The position numbers were made by a program, and so were the translations under genes. Shown here in pieces: positions 34,215-42,398 of a stretch of DNA of 64,000 nt (positions within the stretch are counted from its first letter, which is position 1; each line of letters opens with the position of its first letter). The notes under the pieces are model-generated. The model saw nothing but the letters and a program-made list of their open reading frames with translations, was not told the DNA's origin and made no database searches. The DNA comes from Asticcacaulis tiandongensis (GTDB lineage: Bacteria; Pseudomonadota; Alphaproteobacteria; Caulobacterales; Caulobacteraceae), in the NCBI RefSeq assembly GCF_006475605.1, contig NZ_ML636837.1, forward strand, positions 682,046-746,045, read 5' to 3'.

Positions 34215-36119
34215 GTGCGCTTCGATGATCATTTTTTAGAAGAACTGAAATCCCGTCTGCGGCCTTCCGAGGTGATCGGCCGCACAGTGAAGCTGCGCCG
34301 TCAGGGTCGCGAATGGGCGGGGCTGTCGCCTTTTTCCAAGGAAAAAACGCCGTCCTTCTATGTCAATGACGATAAGGGTTTTTATCACGACTTCTCAAGT
34401 GGCAAGCACGGGGACATTATTTCCTTCCTTCAGGAAACCGAACGCCTGAGTTTTATGGAGGCGGTCGAAAAGCTGGCGCTTGAGGCGGGCATGGCCCTGC
34501 CGGTGCAAACGCCGCAGGCCGCACAGGCGGAAATGAAGCGCCAGTCCCTGACCGACTGGATGGAACTGGCGGCCAAATGGTTTGCGGCGCGGCTTTATGA
34601 CAAGTCGCCGGGGGCGATGGCGGCACGGGAATATCTGCAAAAGCGTGGCCTGACGGATGCGGATATTGCGCATTTTGGTCTCGGCTATGCACCGAAGGAG
34701 CGCACGGGCCTTAAGGACGCCTTGGTGCAAAAAGGGGCCAAGGTCTCCGAACTGGTGGAATGCGGCCTGCTGATCCAGATTGAGGGTTCGGCACCCTATG
34801 ACCGTTTCCGTGACCGGCTGATGTTTCCGATTGAGGATGCGCGGTCAAAGGTCGTGTCGTTCGGCGGGCGGGCGCTCAATCCTGATGAGAAGGCCAAGTA
34901 TCTTAACGGGCCGGAAACGCCGCTGTTCCACAAGGGAGCGCTTTTGTACGGCCTGCCCAAGGCGTTGAAGATCATGGGGGAGAACCGTGGCGGCGATCTT
35001 GTGGTGGTTGAGGGCTATATGGATGTGCTGGCCTGTCAGCGGGCGCAGATTGCGGCGGTGGCCCCGCTGGGGACGGCCCTGACCGAAGAGCAGATCGATG
35101 TATTATGGCGCAGGCATCCTGAGCCGACCCTGTGTTTTGACGGCGACGGGGCGGGACAAAGAGCTGCCAATCGGGCGCTGGATCGTGCCTTGCCCAAACT
35201 CAAGCCGGGGAAGTCGTTCAAGGTCTGCCTGATTGCCGGTGGGCAGGACCCTGATGACCTGTTGCGGGAAAAGGGGGCTTTGGCCCTGAGGGAAGCGCTG
35301 ACGGTTACGCAGCCTTTTGTCGAGGTTCTGTTTAAGCGTGAGCAGGAGCTGGAACCGCTCGATACACCGGAACGCAAGGCCGGGTTTAAGAAGCGGTTGC
35401 GGGCCTTGTCGGCGCAGATTGAGGACAAGGATCTGTCCGAAGCTTATCGGCAGGATTTGCTGGAGCGGTTTGACCGGCTGTTTGCCCCTGCACAAGGGGC
35501 GGGGTTTCAGCCACGTAACGGCTTTCAGAATCAGAATTTTCAGAACCGGCCGTTTCAGAAGGGTAAGGGCGGCAGATTTGCCGAACCGCCCAGCTATGTC
35601 ACCCCCGAAGGTGGACGGGCGGCCAAGGCCCTGTCTGTGGCGCTTGACCCCATAAGTGCGGCCGTGGCGCAAGGCTTGCTGGATCATCCCGAATGGCTTT
35701 CGGATCATGTTGAGGCGCTGGAGACCTATGGTTTGGGCGATCCGGCGCTGGAAGGACTGGCAAAAGCGGTGGTTGGGGCAAGTTTTATCCACGATCCTCT
35801 TGACAGGCAGACCCTTAACCGCCATCTGAAAAACCAAGGCTATGACGCATTGTTAGGCGGGATTCAGACGGCAGCCCTCAGATCGGCTTCGCCATTCCTC
35901 GCACAGGACATATCACTCGCGGATGCTCATAACCGTTGGCTGACTGCGTTTAACGCGCTTGCGCGTTTGACAGCGCTGGAGCGTGCCCTTATTTCTGCCA
36001 AGACTGGCGCAATGCAGAGTTTTGATGCAGAAATTTTCGCCCGTACCAAACTGGAACGCGATGTCTTACGGAAAGCCTTGAAAAGCGGACAGATTTTTGA
36101 AGAACCAACGACGGAATAA
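34215..36119 (+). CDS. dnaG: DNA primase DnaG (GTG start)
   Basis: DnaG makes RNA primers at the replication fork with DnaB. The 634-residue protein begins at GTG 34215 (MRFDDHFLEELKSRLRPSEVIGRTVKL). The N-terminal CHC2-type domain is recognisable (GREWAGLSPFSKEKTPSFYV, FYHDFSSGKHGDIISF), but the four zinc-binding positions (C, H, C, C in CPFHxEKTPSF and YHCFGCG) are S, K/S, D and S, so no zinc can be bound; loss of these ligands is usual in alphaproteobacteria. The TOPRIM core follows (VVVEGYMDVLACQ, LCFDGDGAGQRAANRA), then a helicase-interaction domain after about residue 450, preceded by an Asn/Phe/Gln-rich linker. rpoD follows after 72 bases. Confidence 0.95.
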   Translation: MRFDDHFLEELKSRLRPSEVIGRTVKLRRQGREWAGLSPFSKEKTPSFYVNDDKGFYHDFSSGKHGDIISFLQETERLSFMEAVEKLALEAGMALPVQTPQAAQAEMKRQSLTDWMELAAKWFAARLYDKSPGAMAAREYLQKRGLTDADIAHFGLGYAPKERTGLKDALVQKGAKVSELVECGLLIQIEGSAPYDRFRDRLMFPIEDARSKVVSFGGRALNPDEKAKYLNGPETPLFHKGALLYGLPKALKIMGENRGGDLVVVEGYMDVLACQRAQIAAVAPLGTALTEEQIDVLWRRHPEPTLCFDGDGAGQRAANRALDRALPKLKPGKSFKVCLIAGGQDPDDLLREKGALALREALTVTQPFVEVLFKREQELEPLDTPERKAGFKKRLRALSAQIEDKDLSEAYRQDLLERFDRLFAPAQGAGFQPRNGFQNQNFQNRPFQKGKGGRFAEPPSYVTPEGGRAAKALSVALDPISAAVAQGLLDHPEWLSDHVEALETYGLGDPALEGLAKAVVGASFIHDPLDRQTLNRHLKNQGYDALLGGIQTAALRSASPFLAQDISLADAHNRWLTAFNALARLTALERALISAKTGAMQSFDAEIFARTKLERDVLRKALKSGQIFEEPTTE

Positions 36120-36191
36120 GCTTGATTTCTCGTTGAAAACCTTCGTTATTATTAGGCCAGACGCGGTATTTGCCGCACGGCGGAGACATAA

Positions 36192-38252
36192 ATGAGCCAA
36201 GCGACGGAAAAACCCGAAGCCGAAACATCCTCTGACGGCCCCTTGCTCGACCTTACCGATGCAGGCGTCAAAAAATTCATCAAACAGGCCAAGACCCGTG
36301 GCTATGTGACGATGGATGAGCTGAACAAGGTGCTGCCTTCCGAGGAGTTCACGTCCGAGCAGATCGAAGACACCCTGGCCATGCTCACCGAAATGGGCGT
36401 CAATGTCGTCGATTCCGAAGAAGACGTGGCCGAGGGCGGCGAGCTTGTCGTGCGCGAAGAAGCCGGTGCGGTGGTCGAAACCGCCAAGACCTCGGCCTAT
36501 GACCGCACGGATGATCCGGTGCGTATGTACCTGCGTGAAATGGGCTCGGTTGAGCTTTTGTCACGCGAAGGCGAAATCGCCATTGCCAAGCGCATTGAGG
36601 CCGGTCGGGACACCATGATCCGTGGCCTGTGCGAATCGGCGCTGACCTTTGAAGCCATTATGGTGTGGCGCGAGGAACTGGAGTCCGGTCGTATCCTGTT
36701 GCGCGAGATTATCGACCTTGAAGGCACCTATGGTGGCGGCCCCGATGCCGGCCCGACGGCGGCACAGCTTAATGGTGAGGAAGAGGAAGAAGCCGAGGAT
36801 ACAACCGTTATCGCGGCACCTGCCCCGGCACCGGTTATAAAGGCGCCGGAACCCGCCAAGGCGGTATCGGTCGAGGTTAAGGAAAAGTCGGGTGATGAGG
36901 ACGATGATTACGTTCCGCACGACGAAGCCGAGAAAAAGCCTGAGGCCGAAGAAGAGGACGAGGACGATTTTGACGATGGCGCTGGCCCGTCCGTATCGGC
37001 CATGGAATCCGAACTGCGCGAAGGGGTTATGGAAACCCTTGATGCCATTGCGGCGGAATTTGAAACCACCTATCGTCGGGCGCAGGAAAAGCTTCTGACC
37101 GCCAAGCTGGAAGGCCATGCGGTCGATCCGGCTGACCGTGCGGCCTATGATGAGGTGACCGCAGCGATTACGCGTCACCTTAAGACGCTGAAGCTGAATA
37201 ACCAACGGATCGAAGCCCTTGTTGAGCAGCTCTATACGATCAATAAGCGTCTGATGAGCCTTGAGGGGCGTCTGCTGCGTCTGGCCGATTCCTACGGTAT
37301 TTCGCGTCAGGAATTCCTGCAGCACTACTATTCGCGTGAACTCGATCCGCAATGGACGGACAAGGTGCGCGATCTTGGGGTGCGCTGGCAGAAGTTTGTC
37401 GACCTCGAAGGGCCTTCGATTGCCCGTATCCGTGGCGAAGTCTCGCAACTGGCGGCCGATATGGGCGTGGCAGTGGATGATTTCCGCCGTATCGTTCAGA
37501 CGGTACAAAAAGGCGAGCGTGAAGCCCGTCAGGCCAAGACCGAAATGGTCGAAGCTAACTTGCGTCTGGTTATCTCGATTGCCAAGAAATATACGAACCG
37601 TGGTCTTCAGTTCCTCGATCTCATTCAGGAAGGCAATATCGGCCTGATGAAGGCCGTTGATAAGTTTGAATATCGCCGCGGTTACAAGTTCTCGACCTAT
37701 GCGACCTGGTGGATCCGGCAGGCTATCACCCGCTCGATTGCCGATCAGGCGCGCACCATCCGTATTCCGGTGCACATGATCGAGACGATCAACAAGATCG
37801 TACGTACCTCGCGTCAGATGTTGCATGAAATCGGACGTGAACCGACGCCTGAAGAGTTGGCGGAAAAGCTGGCCATGCCGCTTGAGAAGGTGCGCAAGGT
37901 TCTGAAAATCGCCAAGGAGCCGATCTCACTTGAGACGCCGATCGGGGATGAAGAAGATTCGCATCTCGGTGATTTTATCGAAGACAAGAATGCCGTTCTG
38001 CCTATCGATGCGGCCATTCAGTCTAACCTGCGTGAAACCACGACCCGCGTGCTGGCGTCACTGACACCACGTGAGGAGCGGGTTCTGCGGATGCGCTTTG
38101 GTATCGGTATGAACACTGACCACACCCTTGAGGAAGTCGGTCAGCAGTTTTCGGTTACCCGCGAACGTATCCGTCAGATTGAAGCCAAGGCGCTGCGTAA
38201 GCTGAAGCATCCGTCGCGCTCACGCAAGCTGCGGTCGTTCCTGGATTCGTAG
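36192..38252 (+). CDS. rpoD: RNA polymerase primary sigma factor RpoD
   Basis: A 686-residue group 1 sigma-70. Region 1.1 spans about residues 10-90, region 1.2 is [21 protein letters not shown] (about 103-123), a non-conserved acidic insertion runs about 170-285 ([36 protein letters not shown]), region 2 includes [21 protein letters not shown] (promoter -10 recognition and melting), and region 4.2 is [30 protein letters not shown] (-35 recognition). The dnaG-rpoD order is the macromolecular-synthesis operon without rpsU. A strong terminator follows. Confidence 0.97.
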   Translation: MSQATEKPEAETSSDGPLLDLTDAGVKKFIKQAKTRGYVTMDELNKVLPSEEFTSEQIEDTLAMLTEMGVNVVDSEEDVAEGGELVVREEAGAVVETAKTSAYDRTDDPVRMYLREMGSVELLSREGEIAIAKRIEAGRDTMIRGLCESALTFEAIMVWREELESGRILLREIIDLEGTYGGGPDAGPTAAQLNGEEEEEAEDTTVIAAPAPAPVIKAPEPAKAVSVEVKEKSGDEDDDYVPHDEAEKKPEAEEEDEDDFDDGAGPSVSAMESELREGVMETLDAIAAEFETTYRRAQEKLLTAKLEGHAVDPADRAAYDEVTAAITRHLKTLKLNNQRIEALVEQLYTINKRLMSLEGRLLRLADSYGISRQEFLQHYYSRELDPQWTDKVRDLGVRWQKFVDLEGPSIARIRGEVSQLAADMGVAVDDFRRIVQTVQKGEREARQAKTEMVEANLRLVISIAKKYTNRGLQFLDLIQEGNIGLMKAVDKFEYRRGYKFSTYATWWIRQAITRSIADQARTIRIPVHMIETINKIVRTSRQMLHEIGREPTPEELAEKLAMPLEKVRKVLKIAKEPISLETPIGDEEDSHLGDFIEDKNAVLPIDAAIQSNLRETTTRVLASLTPREERVLRMRFGIGMNTDHTLEEVGQQFSVTRERIRQIEAKALRKLKHPSRSRKLRSFLDS

Positions 38253-38265
38253 GTTCGGTATATTT

Positions 38266-38309
38266 TAAAAAGACGCCCGTTGTCAGTTATGGCAGCGGGC
38301 GTTTTTTTT
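38266..38309. terminator. Bidirectional terminator between rpoD and the ClpP-like gene
   Basis: Arms ACGCCCG (38273-38279) and CGGGCGT (38296-38302), A-run before and eight T after. Confidence 0.92.
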
Positions 38310-38317
38310 GCCTGTAA

Positions 38318-39373
38318 TCAGAAGTCCTGATTGTAGCATTGATCGGCAAAGTAGGTGATCTTGTCCCTGACTGGCTCCAGTTCCATGCTCGCCCCCCAAC
38401 GGTAATCGCGACTGTCGGCCTCAATCCACAGGCCAAGGCTTTGGGTCTGACTGAGGGCGGCGACCTGTTCCTTGCTCAACTGACGGACGATCCACAGGAC
38501 GCTTTCGAAGGGTACGAGATTGGGGTTGTCTTCGCGCGGAAGGGTTTCCTGATCGTCAAAGGTCAGATAGGCGCGTTTGGCCCACTCATATTGTGCGAGC
38601 GTGAGTTCGGGCGAGGTGGCAATGCCCGCCGTGACGGTGACTTCGCGGTGCTGGTTACACAGGAATACCGTGCGGACGGTGACATCATGCTGCACCTGTT
38701 CCAGACGCAGATAGGGCAGCATATTGACCAGCTTGATTTCGGCCGTGGTGATGTGTCTGCCGTTATTGGCAAAACGCATTTTCAGGGCCTGAGCGGGGGG
38801 CAGCCAGGTTATGTCGGTATGGCTGGTAAAGGCGGCGGTTGTATAGGCCTGAGACTGAACGCCCATACGGTCGAGATAATCGACGATCAGGGCGGTAATG
38901 GTCTGGGCCTGACCCAGGTCGCCCTGATTGGTTTGGGTCGAAAACTGGTGCAGGCCAAGTTGATTGTCACGTGTCAGGAAGCGATATACGCCGCCCGCAA
39001 AGGCATAGGAACAGGCGCTGGCGCAGATGGCCGTTGAGGCGCTGTCGGTATCGTCGGGATTGCCGACGGCGGTATCAAAGCCCTTGTCACGGATGACTTC
39101 ACCGAGTTCCAGTCCGCCGAACAGATTGCCGCCGGGGGAATCAAACACGACCGTTGCCCACGCTATATTGTGCGTTTTGACAAAGTCCAGAAAGCGCGGG
39201 CGGGCGTCTTTATCGAAAGCGCCACGGGCATAGACTGTGCCATGCGCGCCTGCGCTGGCCGATTGTGAGGAAACGACGAAGTGAAAGCCCAGAGTGTCTT
39301 CGTAGGCTTCGGCACGGGCCTGAGGGGCGGCGAGAACCAGCAATAAAACAAAAGCCGTTAGCCTGCGTATCAT
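38318..39373 (-). CDS. Secreted ClpP/crotonase-fold protein (COG3904-like)
   Basis: A 351-residue exported protein (signal MIRRLTAFVLLLVLAAPQARA). The segment 70-145 matches periplasmic ClpP-like proteins: VVFDSPGGNLFGGLELGEVIRDKGF, then CASACSYAFAGGVYRF and NQLGLHQFS. By analogy with ClpP the catalytic serine would be S119 in ASACSYAF and the histidine H142 in LGLHQFS. C117 and C121 flank the serine. The C-terminal half (after about 190) is not recognised. GGGG seven bases before the ATG is a plausible ribosome site. It lies behind the glycoside-hydrolase operon on the same strand; a link in function is not evident. Confidence 0.75.
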   Translation of the reverse strand: MIRRLTAFVLLLVLAAPQARAEAYEDTLGFHFVVSSQSASAGAHGTVYARGAFDKDARPRFLDFVKTHNIAWATVVFDSPGGNLFGGLELGEVIRDKGFDTAVGNPDDTDSASTAICASACSYAFAGGVYRFLTRDNQLGLHQFSTQTNQGDLGQAQTITALIVDYLDRMGVQSQAYTTAAFTSHTDITWLPPAQALKMRFANNGRHITTAEIKLVNMLPYLRLEQVQHDVTVRTVFLCNQHREVTVTAGIATSPELTLAQYEWAKRAYLTFDDQETLPREDNPNLVPFESVLWIVRQLSKEQVAALSQTQSLGLWIEADSRDYRWGASMELEPVRDKITYFADQCYNQDF

Positions 39374-39428
39374 GTCATCACCCCGCCCCTGAGTATCGCT
39401 CGAATAGTATCGCTGGGCAGGGATTTAA

Positions 39429-39611
39429 TCAATCGGGACGGTGCAGGCTTTCGGGGTGGTTCGGATCGATGCCCAGCCACTGAAACCAGTCGCGCTTGGG
39501 TAACGGACAGGCGAATGGAGACGGGGGCTGGGCGGATCGGTTCTGACGCGTATCTATGGCCTGCAAATAGACGCAGAGGTGTTCGTGATAACGGTTAAGG
39601 GCCGGCGTCAT
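39429..39611 (-). CDS. Small hypothetical protein at the end of the glycosidase operon
   Basis: A 60-residue frame in the direction of the glycosidase operon, 47 bases after the GH29 stop. Its third codon positions show the same C/G bias as the neighbouring genes, which supports coding. The sequence (MTPALNRYHEHLCVYLQAIDTR..., KRDWFQWLGIDPNHPESLHRPD) has no signal peptide or membrane segment and I do not recognise it. No good ribosome site precedes the ATG; a seven-codon frame (METLLNS) overlaps it as TCATGA and may couple translation. Confidence 0.5.
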   Translation of the reverse strand: MTPALNRYHEHLCVYLQAIDTRQNRSAQPPSPFACPLPKRDWFQWLGIDPNHPESLHRPD

Positions 39612-39658
39612 GAGTTAAGCAGCGTTTCCATAGTTTTATCATGGTTTTTTAAATGAAC

Positions 39659-41293
39659 TCATGTGAGTCCGCTACCCGATATTTTCAGAACCGGTGTGAA
39701 GGTCGGCCTTTGATCCGGCAGGCGAACATTCAGACCGTTAACAGACAGGCCGAAATCGAGCGGTGCGCCATGGCCCAAAAGTTCCACGCGTTCGATATTG
39801 CCCTTGCGTTGGGGGGCACCTTCGGCAAAGGCGGTCAGGCTCATGAAGCCGTTGTCCGGCCAGTCCTGCCCCAGGGCATAGAGCGTGTCGCCCCTGGTGG
39901 TGTAGCGGATGTCCTGAGGACCGAAGCCTTTTTGAGCGCTTTCATTCTGCATGCCTTCGGTGAAACGGGCGGGGCCTTCGCCGTAAATATTCCAGACGCG
40001 GGTGGCAAAAATCGCCTCACCATTGACCGCCATCCATGACGCCATGTCTTGCAGGATTTTGGTGGCCTTTTCGTCGACCTCGCCTGAGCCGCGCTGAGGC
40101 ACTGACAAAAGCATGTTTCCGTTTTTCGAGACCACATCGGTCAGGCGCTGAATGACGTCCTTGGCGGTTTTATAGCCATCGCGTTCATAGAGGCCGCGAT
40201 CATAGTGCCAGTCGCCAAGGCACGTGCAGGTCTGCCAGTAGTCCTGACGCAGGCGGTCGGAGAAGCCACGTTCGACATCATCGACAATGGCGCGCTTCTG
40301 CCAGTCCTCAAGTTTTTTGCCCGTAGCGACGGCCTCAAGTTTGCCGTCATGCCATTTCCGGTTCTGGTTATAAAAGTGGGCGGTGGCGTCAAGGCCCGCC
40401 TGCTCGAGCGGCAGGCCGTAATTGTCATAATAGACGAAATCGGGCTTATATTTATCGACCAGATCGTTCTGACGCAGTAGCCATTGTTTGGCGTACCACG
40501 CGTTGGGCGAGGTCTCCAGCCACTGGCCGGAGTGGGTATTGTGATGGGCTTGCATGTCGGCAATCGAGGTAATGCCGTCAGGAGGCACCATGTCGCCATG
40601 CGTGCCGGTATAGAGTTCCTGAGGGTCAAGACCTTCCCACCACTTGCCCTTGCCATCGGCCTTGGTCAGGCGGGCGGCGTCATAACGTACGCCGCGCATC
40701 GGGCCTTCGGGGTCATAGCCGTAGGCCGTCTGCCACCAGTGCCAGGCATGGGCGGCGTGGTTCGAGACGCCAAAGCGCAGGCCAGCGGCCTTAACCGCCT
40801 TTTCCCAACGGCCGACAATATCCATCTTTGGCCCGACATTCAGCGTATTCCACTTGTGGAATTTGGAATCGTACATATCGAGATTGTCATGGTGGTTCGC
40901 CATGGAAACGATATATTTCGCACCGGCATTCTGAAACAGTTTGACCTGTGCCTCAGGGTCCCATTCGGTGACCTTCCATTGGTTCATGATCTCCATGAAA
41001 CCGAAATGGGCGGGGTGGCCGTATTTGCGAATATGGGCGTCATATTGCCAGTGGCCCTGAATATACATGTGCCGCCCGTACCAGTCGCCGGATTCCGGCA
41101 CGCATTGCGGCCCCCAGTGTGACCACAGGCCGAGCTTGGCGTCTTTGAACCAGTCAGGCGTCTGATAGCTGGCCCCTAAGGATTCCCATGATGGCTTAAA
41201 GGCTGAAGACTGTGCTGCGGCCGGTTGGGCGGCGATTGCGGCCCCACTTAGGGCGGCGGCGCTGCCCAGCATCTGGCGTCGGGTCTGGTTCAT
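39659..41293 (-). CDS. GH29 alpha-L-fucosidase, Tat/Sec-exported
   Basis: A 544-residue exported glycosidase. The N-terminus MNQTRRQMLGSAAALSGAAIAAQPAAAQ has a twin-arginine-like signal. The GH29 barrel is recognised by WFKDAKLGLWSHWGPQCVPESGDWYGRHMY, AGAKYIVSMANHHDNLDMYDSKFHKWNT, GLRFGVSNHAAHAWHW and KPDFVYYDNYG, where the aspartate in YYDN would be the nucleophile. Substrate by family is alpha-L-fucosides, e.g. the fucosyl cap of xyloglucan side chains. GAGG before the ATG gives a good start. Fourth gene of the GH74-esterase-GH43-GH29 unit. Confidence 0.9.
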   Translation of the reverse strand: MNQTRRQMLGSAAALSGAAIAAQPAAAQSSAFKPSWESLGASYQTPDWFKDAKLGLWSHWGPQCVPESGDWYGRHMYIQGHWQYDAHIRKYGHPAHFGFMEIMNQWKVTEWDPEAQVKLFQNAGAKYIVSMANHHDNLDMYDSKFHKWNTLNVGPKMDIVGRWEKAVKAAGLRFGVSNHAAHAWHWWQTAYGYDPEGPMRGVRYDAARLTKADGKGKWWEGLDPQELYTGTHGDMVPPDGITSIADMQAHHNTHSGQWLETSPNAWYAKQWLLRQNDLVDKYKPDFVYYDNYGLPLEQAGLDATAHFYNQNRKWHDGKLEAVATGKKLEDWQKRAIVDDVERGFSDRLRQDYWQTCTCLGDWHYDRGLYERDGYKTAKDVIQRLTDVVSKNGNMLLSVPQRGSGEVDEKATKILQDMASWMAVNGEAIFATRVWNIYGEGPARFTEGMQNESAQKGFGPQDIRYTTRGDTLYALGQDWPDNGFMSLTAFAEGAPQRKGNIERVELLGHGAPLDFGLSVNGLNVRLPDQRPTFTPVLKISGSGLT

Positions 41294-41312
41294 GGGGTTT
41301 CCTCAGATTTTT

Positions 41313-42383
41313 TTAGGGTTTGTAAGGGGGGACGGGGGATGGGTCGAGATCAAGATCAACGCGCTGACGGGTGATGACGATGCGGTCGCCTGTGTCATCG
41401 ACCTCATAGAGCTTGCCACGGGCGTTACCGAAAGGGCGGTGCACGATCAGCATCGGCTGGCCGTCAAAGGTGTCAAACAACATGCCGTGGCCGGAGCCTT
41501 GGCCGAGCAGCATGGGCAATTGCTCCCAAGGCCCCTTGAGATCTCCGGTTTTAGAGCGGGCCTGTGTCTGGAAATAACCGTCCTTACCCCAGCTTGACCA
41601 GATCATGATCAGTGATCCGTCCTGTGTGCGCCTGAGCTGCGGCCCGTCGGTGACATAGGCCTTTACGTCCTGTTGCGGGGCTGTCCATTCGGAGTCCGAG
41701 CCTTTGAACAACGGAACAGACGGGCCTTTGGCGGTCAGGTCGTCATTGAGCGGCAGGGCGGCCATGACGCCGTCGCGGGTTTGAATCCATTCATGGGCAT
41801 AGACCATCCATGGCTTGCCTTCAGGGTCTCTGAACAGGGTGCCATCAAGCGAGAGAATATCTTTGGGTACAACCGGTTCGGCGTCGCGCATGACGGTGAA
41901 CGGGCCATCCAGCGTGTCGGATACGGCCAGAATAGTGCTGCGGCGGTAAAGGTCGCGGCCCGTATGCGGGCTTTTGCCATTAGGGGTGGCTTCGTTGTGG
42001 GCTGTGACAAAGAGATAATATTTGCCCTGCCATTCATGGACTTCGGGGGCCCAGCCGCCACCATCGGCCCAGATGCCTTCGGGCAGTTTGAAGACAAGTT
42101 CGGCCTTCGACCAGTGTTTCAGGTCACGGCTTTTGTAAGCCATGACGCCCACACCTTCTGTGCCGCTGACGCGCGCGATATTCGAGGTGAACAGATAATA
42201 GGTCTGGCTTTGTTTGTCCGCGACAATGAACGGGTCATGCAGGGGCATGTCGGGAAGGGTCAGGGTCGCCTCAAATGCCCTGGCACTCAGGGCGGGTGCG
42301 GAGGTCGCGGGTTTATCCGCGCAGGCCGTTAAGGCGAGCGCGGACATAAGACAAAAGGCGGGGGCAGTTACCAGCAGGCGCAT
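41313..42383 (-). CDS. GH43-like lipoprotein glycosidase
   Basis: A 356-residue five-bladed beta-propeller glycosidase. The second ATG (42383) has GAGG eight bases upstream and was chosen over 42389. A lipobox (SALALTAC) at about residue 21 suggests a lipoprotein. The propeller begins LPLHDPFI-like PDMPLHDPFIVADKQSQTYYLF, with the catalytic-base aspartate in HDPF; ADGGGWAPEVHEWQGKYYLF (pKa-modulating/acid region) and DGTLFRDPEGKPWMVY with YVTDGPQL follow. GH43 members act on arabinosides and xylosides; the exact substrate is unknown. Fifteen bases separate it from the esterase gene. Confidence 0.87.
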   Translation of the reverse strand: MRLLVTAPAFCLMSALALTACADKPATSAPALSARAFEATLTLPDMPLHDPFIVADKQSQTYYLFTSNIARVSGTEGVGVMAYKSRDLKHWSKAELVFKLPEGIWADGGGWAPEVHEWQGKYYLFVTAHNEATPNGKSPHTGRDLYRRSTILAVSDTLDGPFTVMRDAEPVVPKDILSLDGTLFRDPEGKPWMVYAHEWIQTRDGVMAALPLNDDLTAKGPSVPLFKGSDSEWTAPQQDVKAYVTDGPQLRRTQDGSLIMIWSSWGKDGYFQTQARSKTGDLKGPWEQLPMLLGQGSGHGMLFDTFDGQPMLIVHRPFGNARGKLYEVDDTGDRIVITRQRVDLDLDPSPVPPYKP

Positions 42384-42398
42384 AGACATTTCCTCAGA

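Noticed and set aside
36700..37005. Acidic insertion in the sigma factor as a novelty
   Set aside because: Long acidic non-conserved regions are normal in primary sigma factors of proteobacteria.
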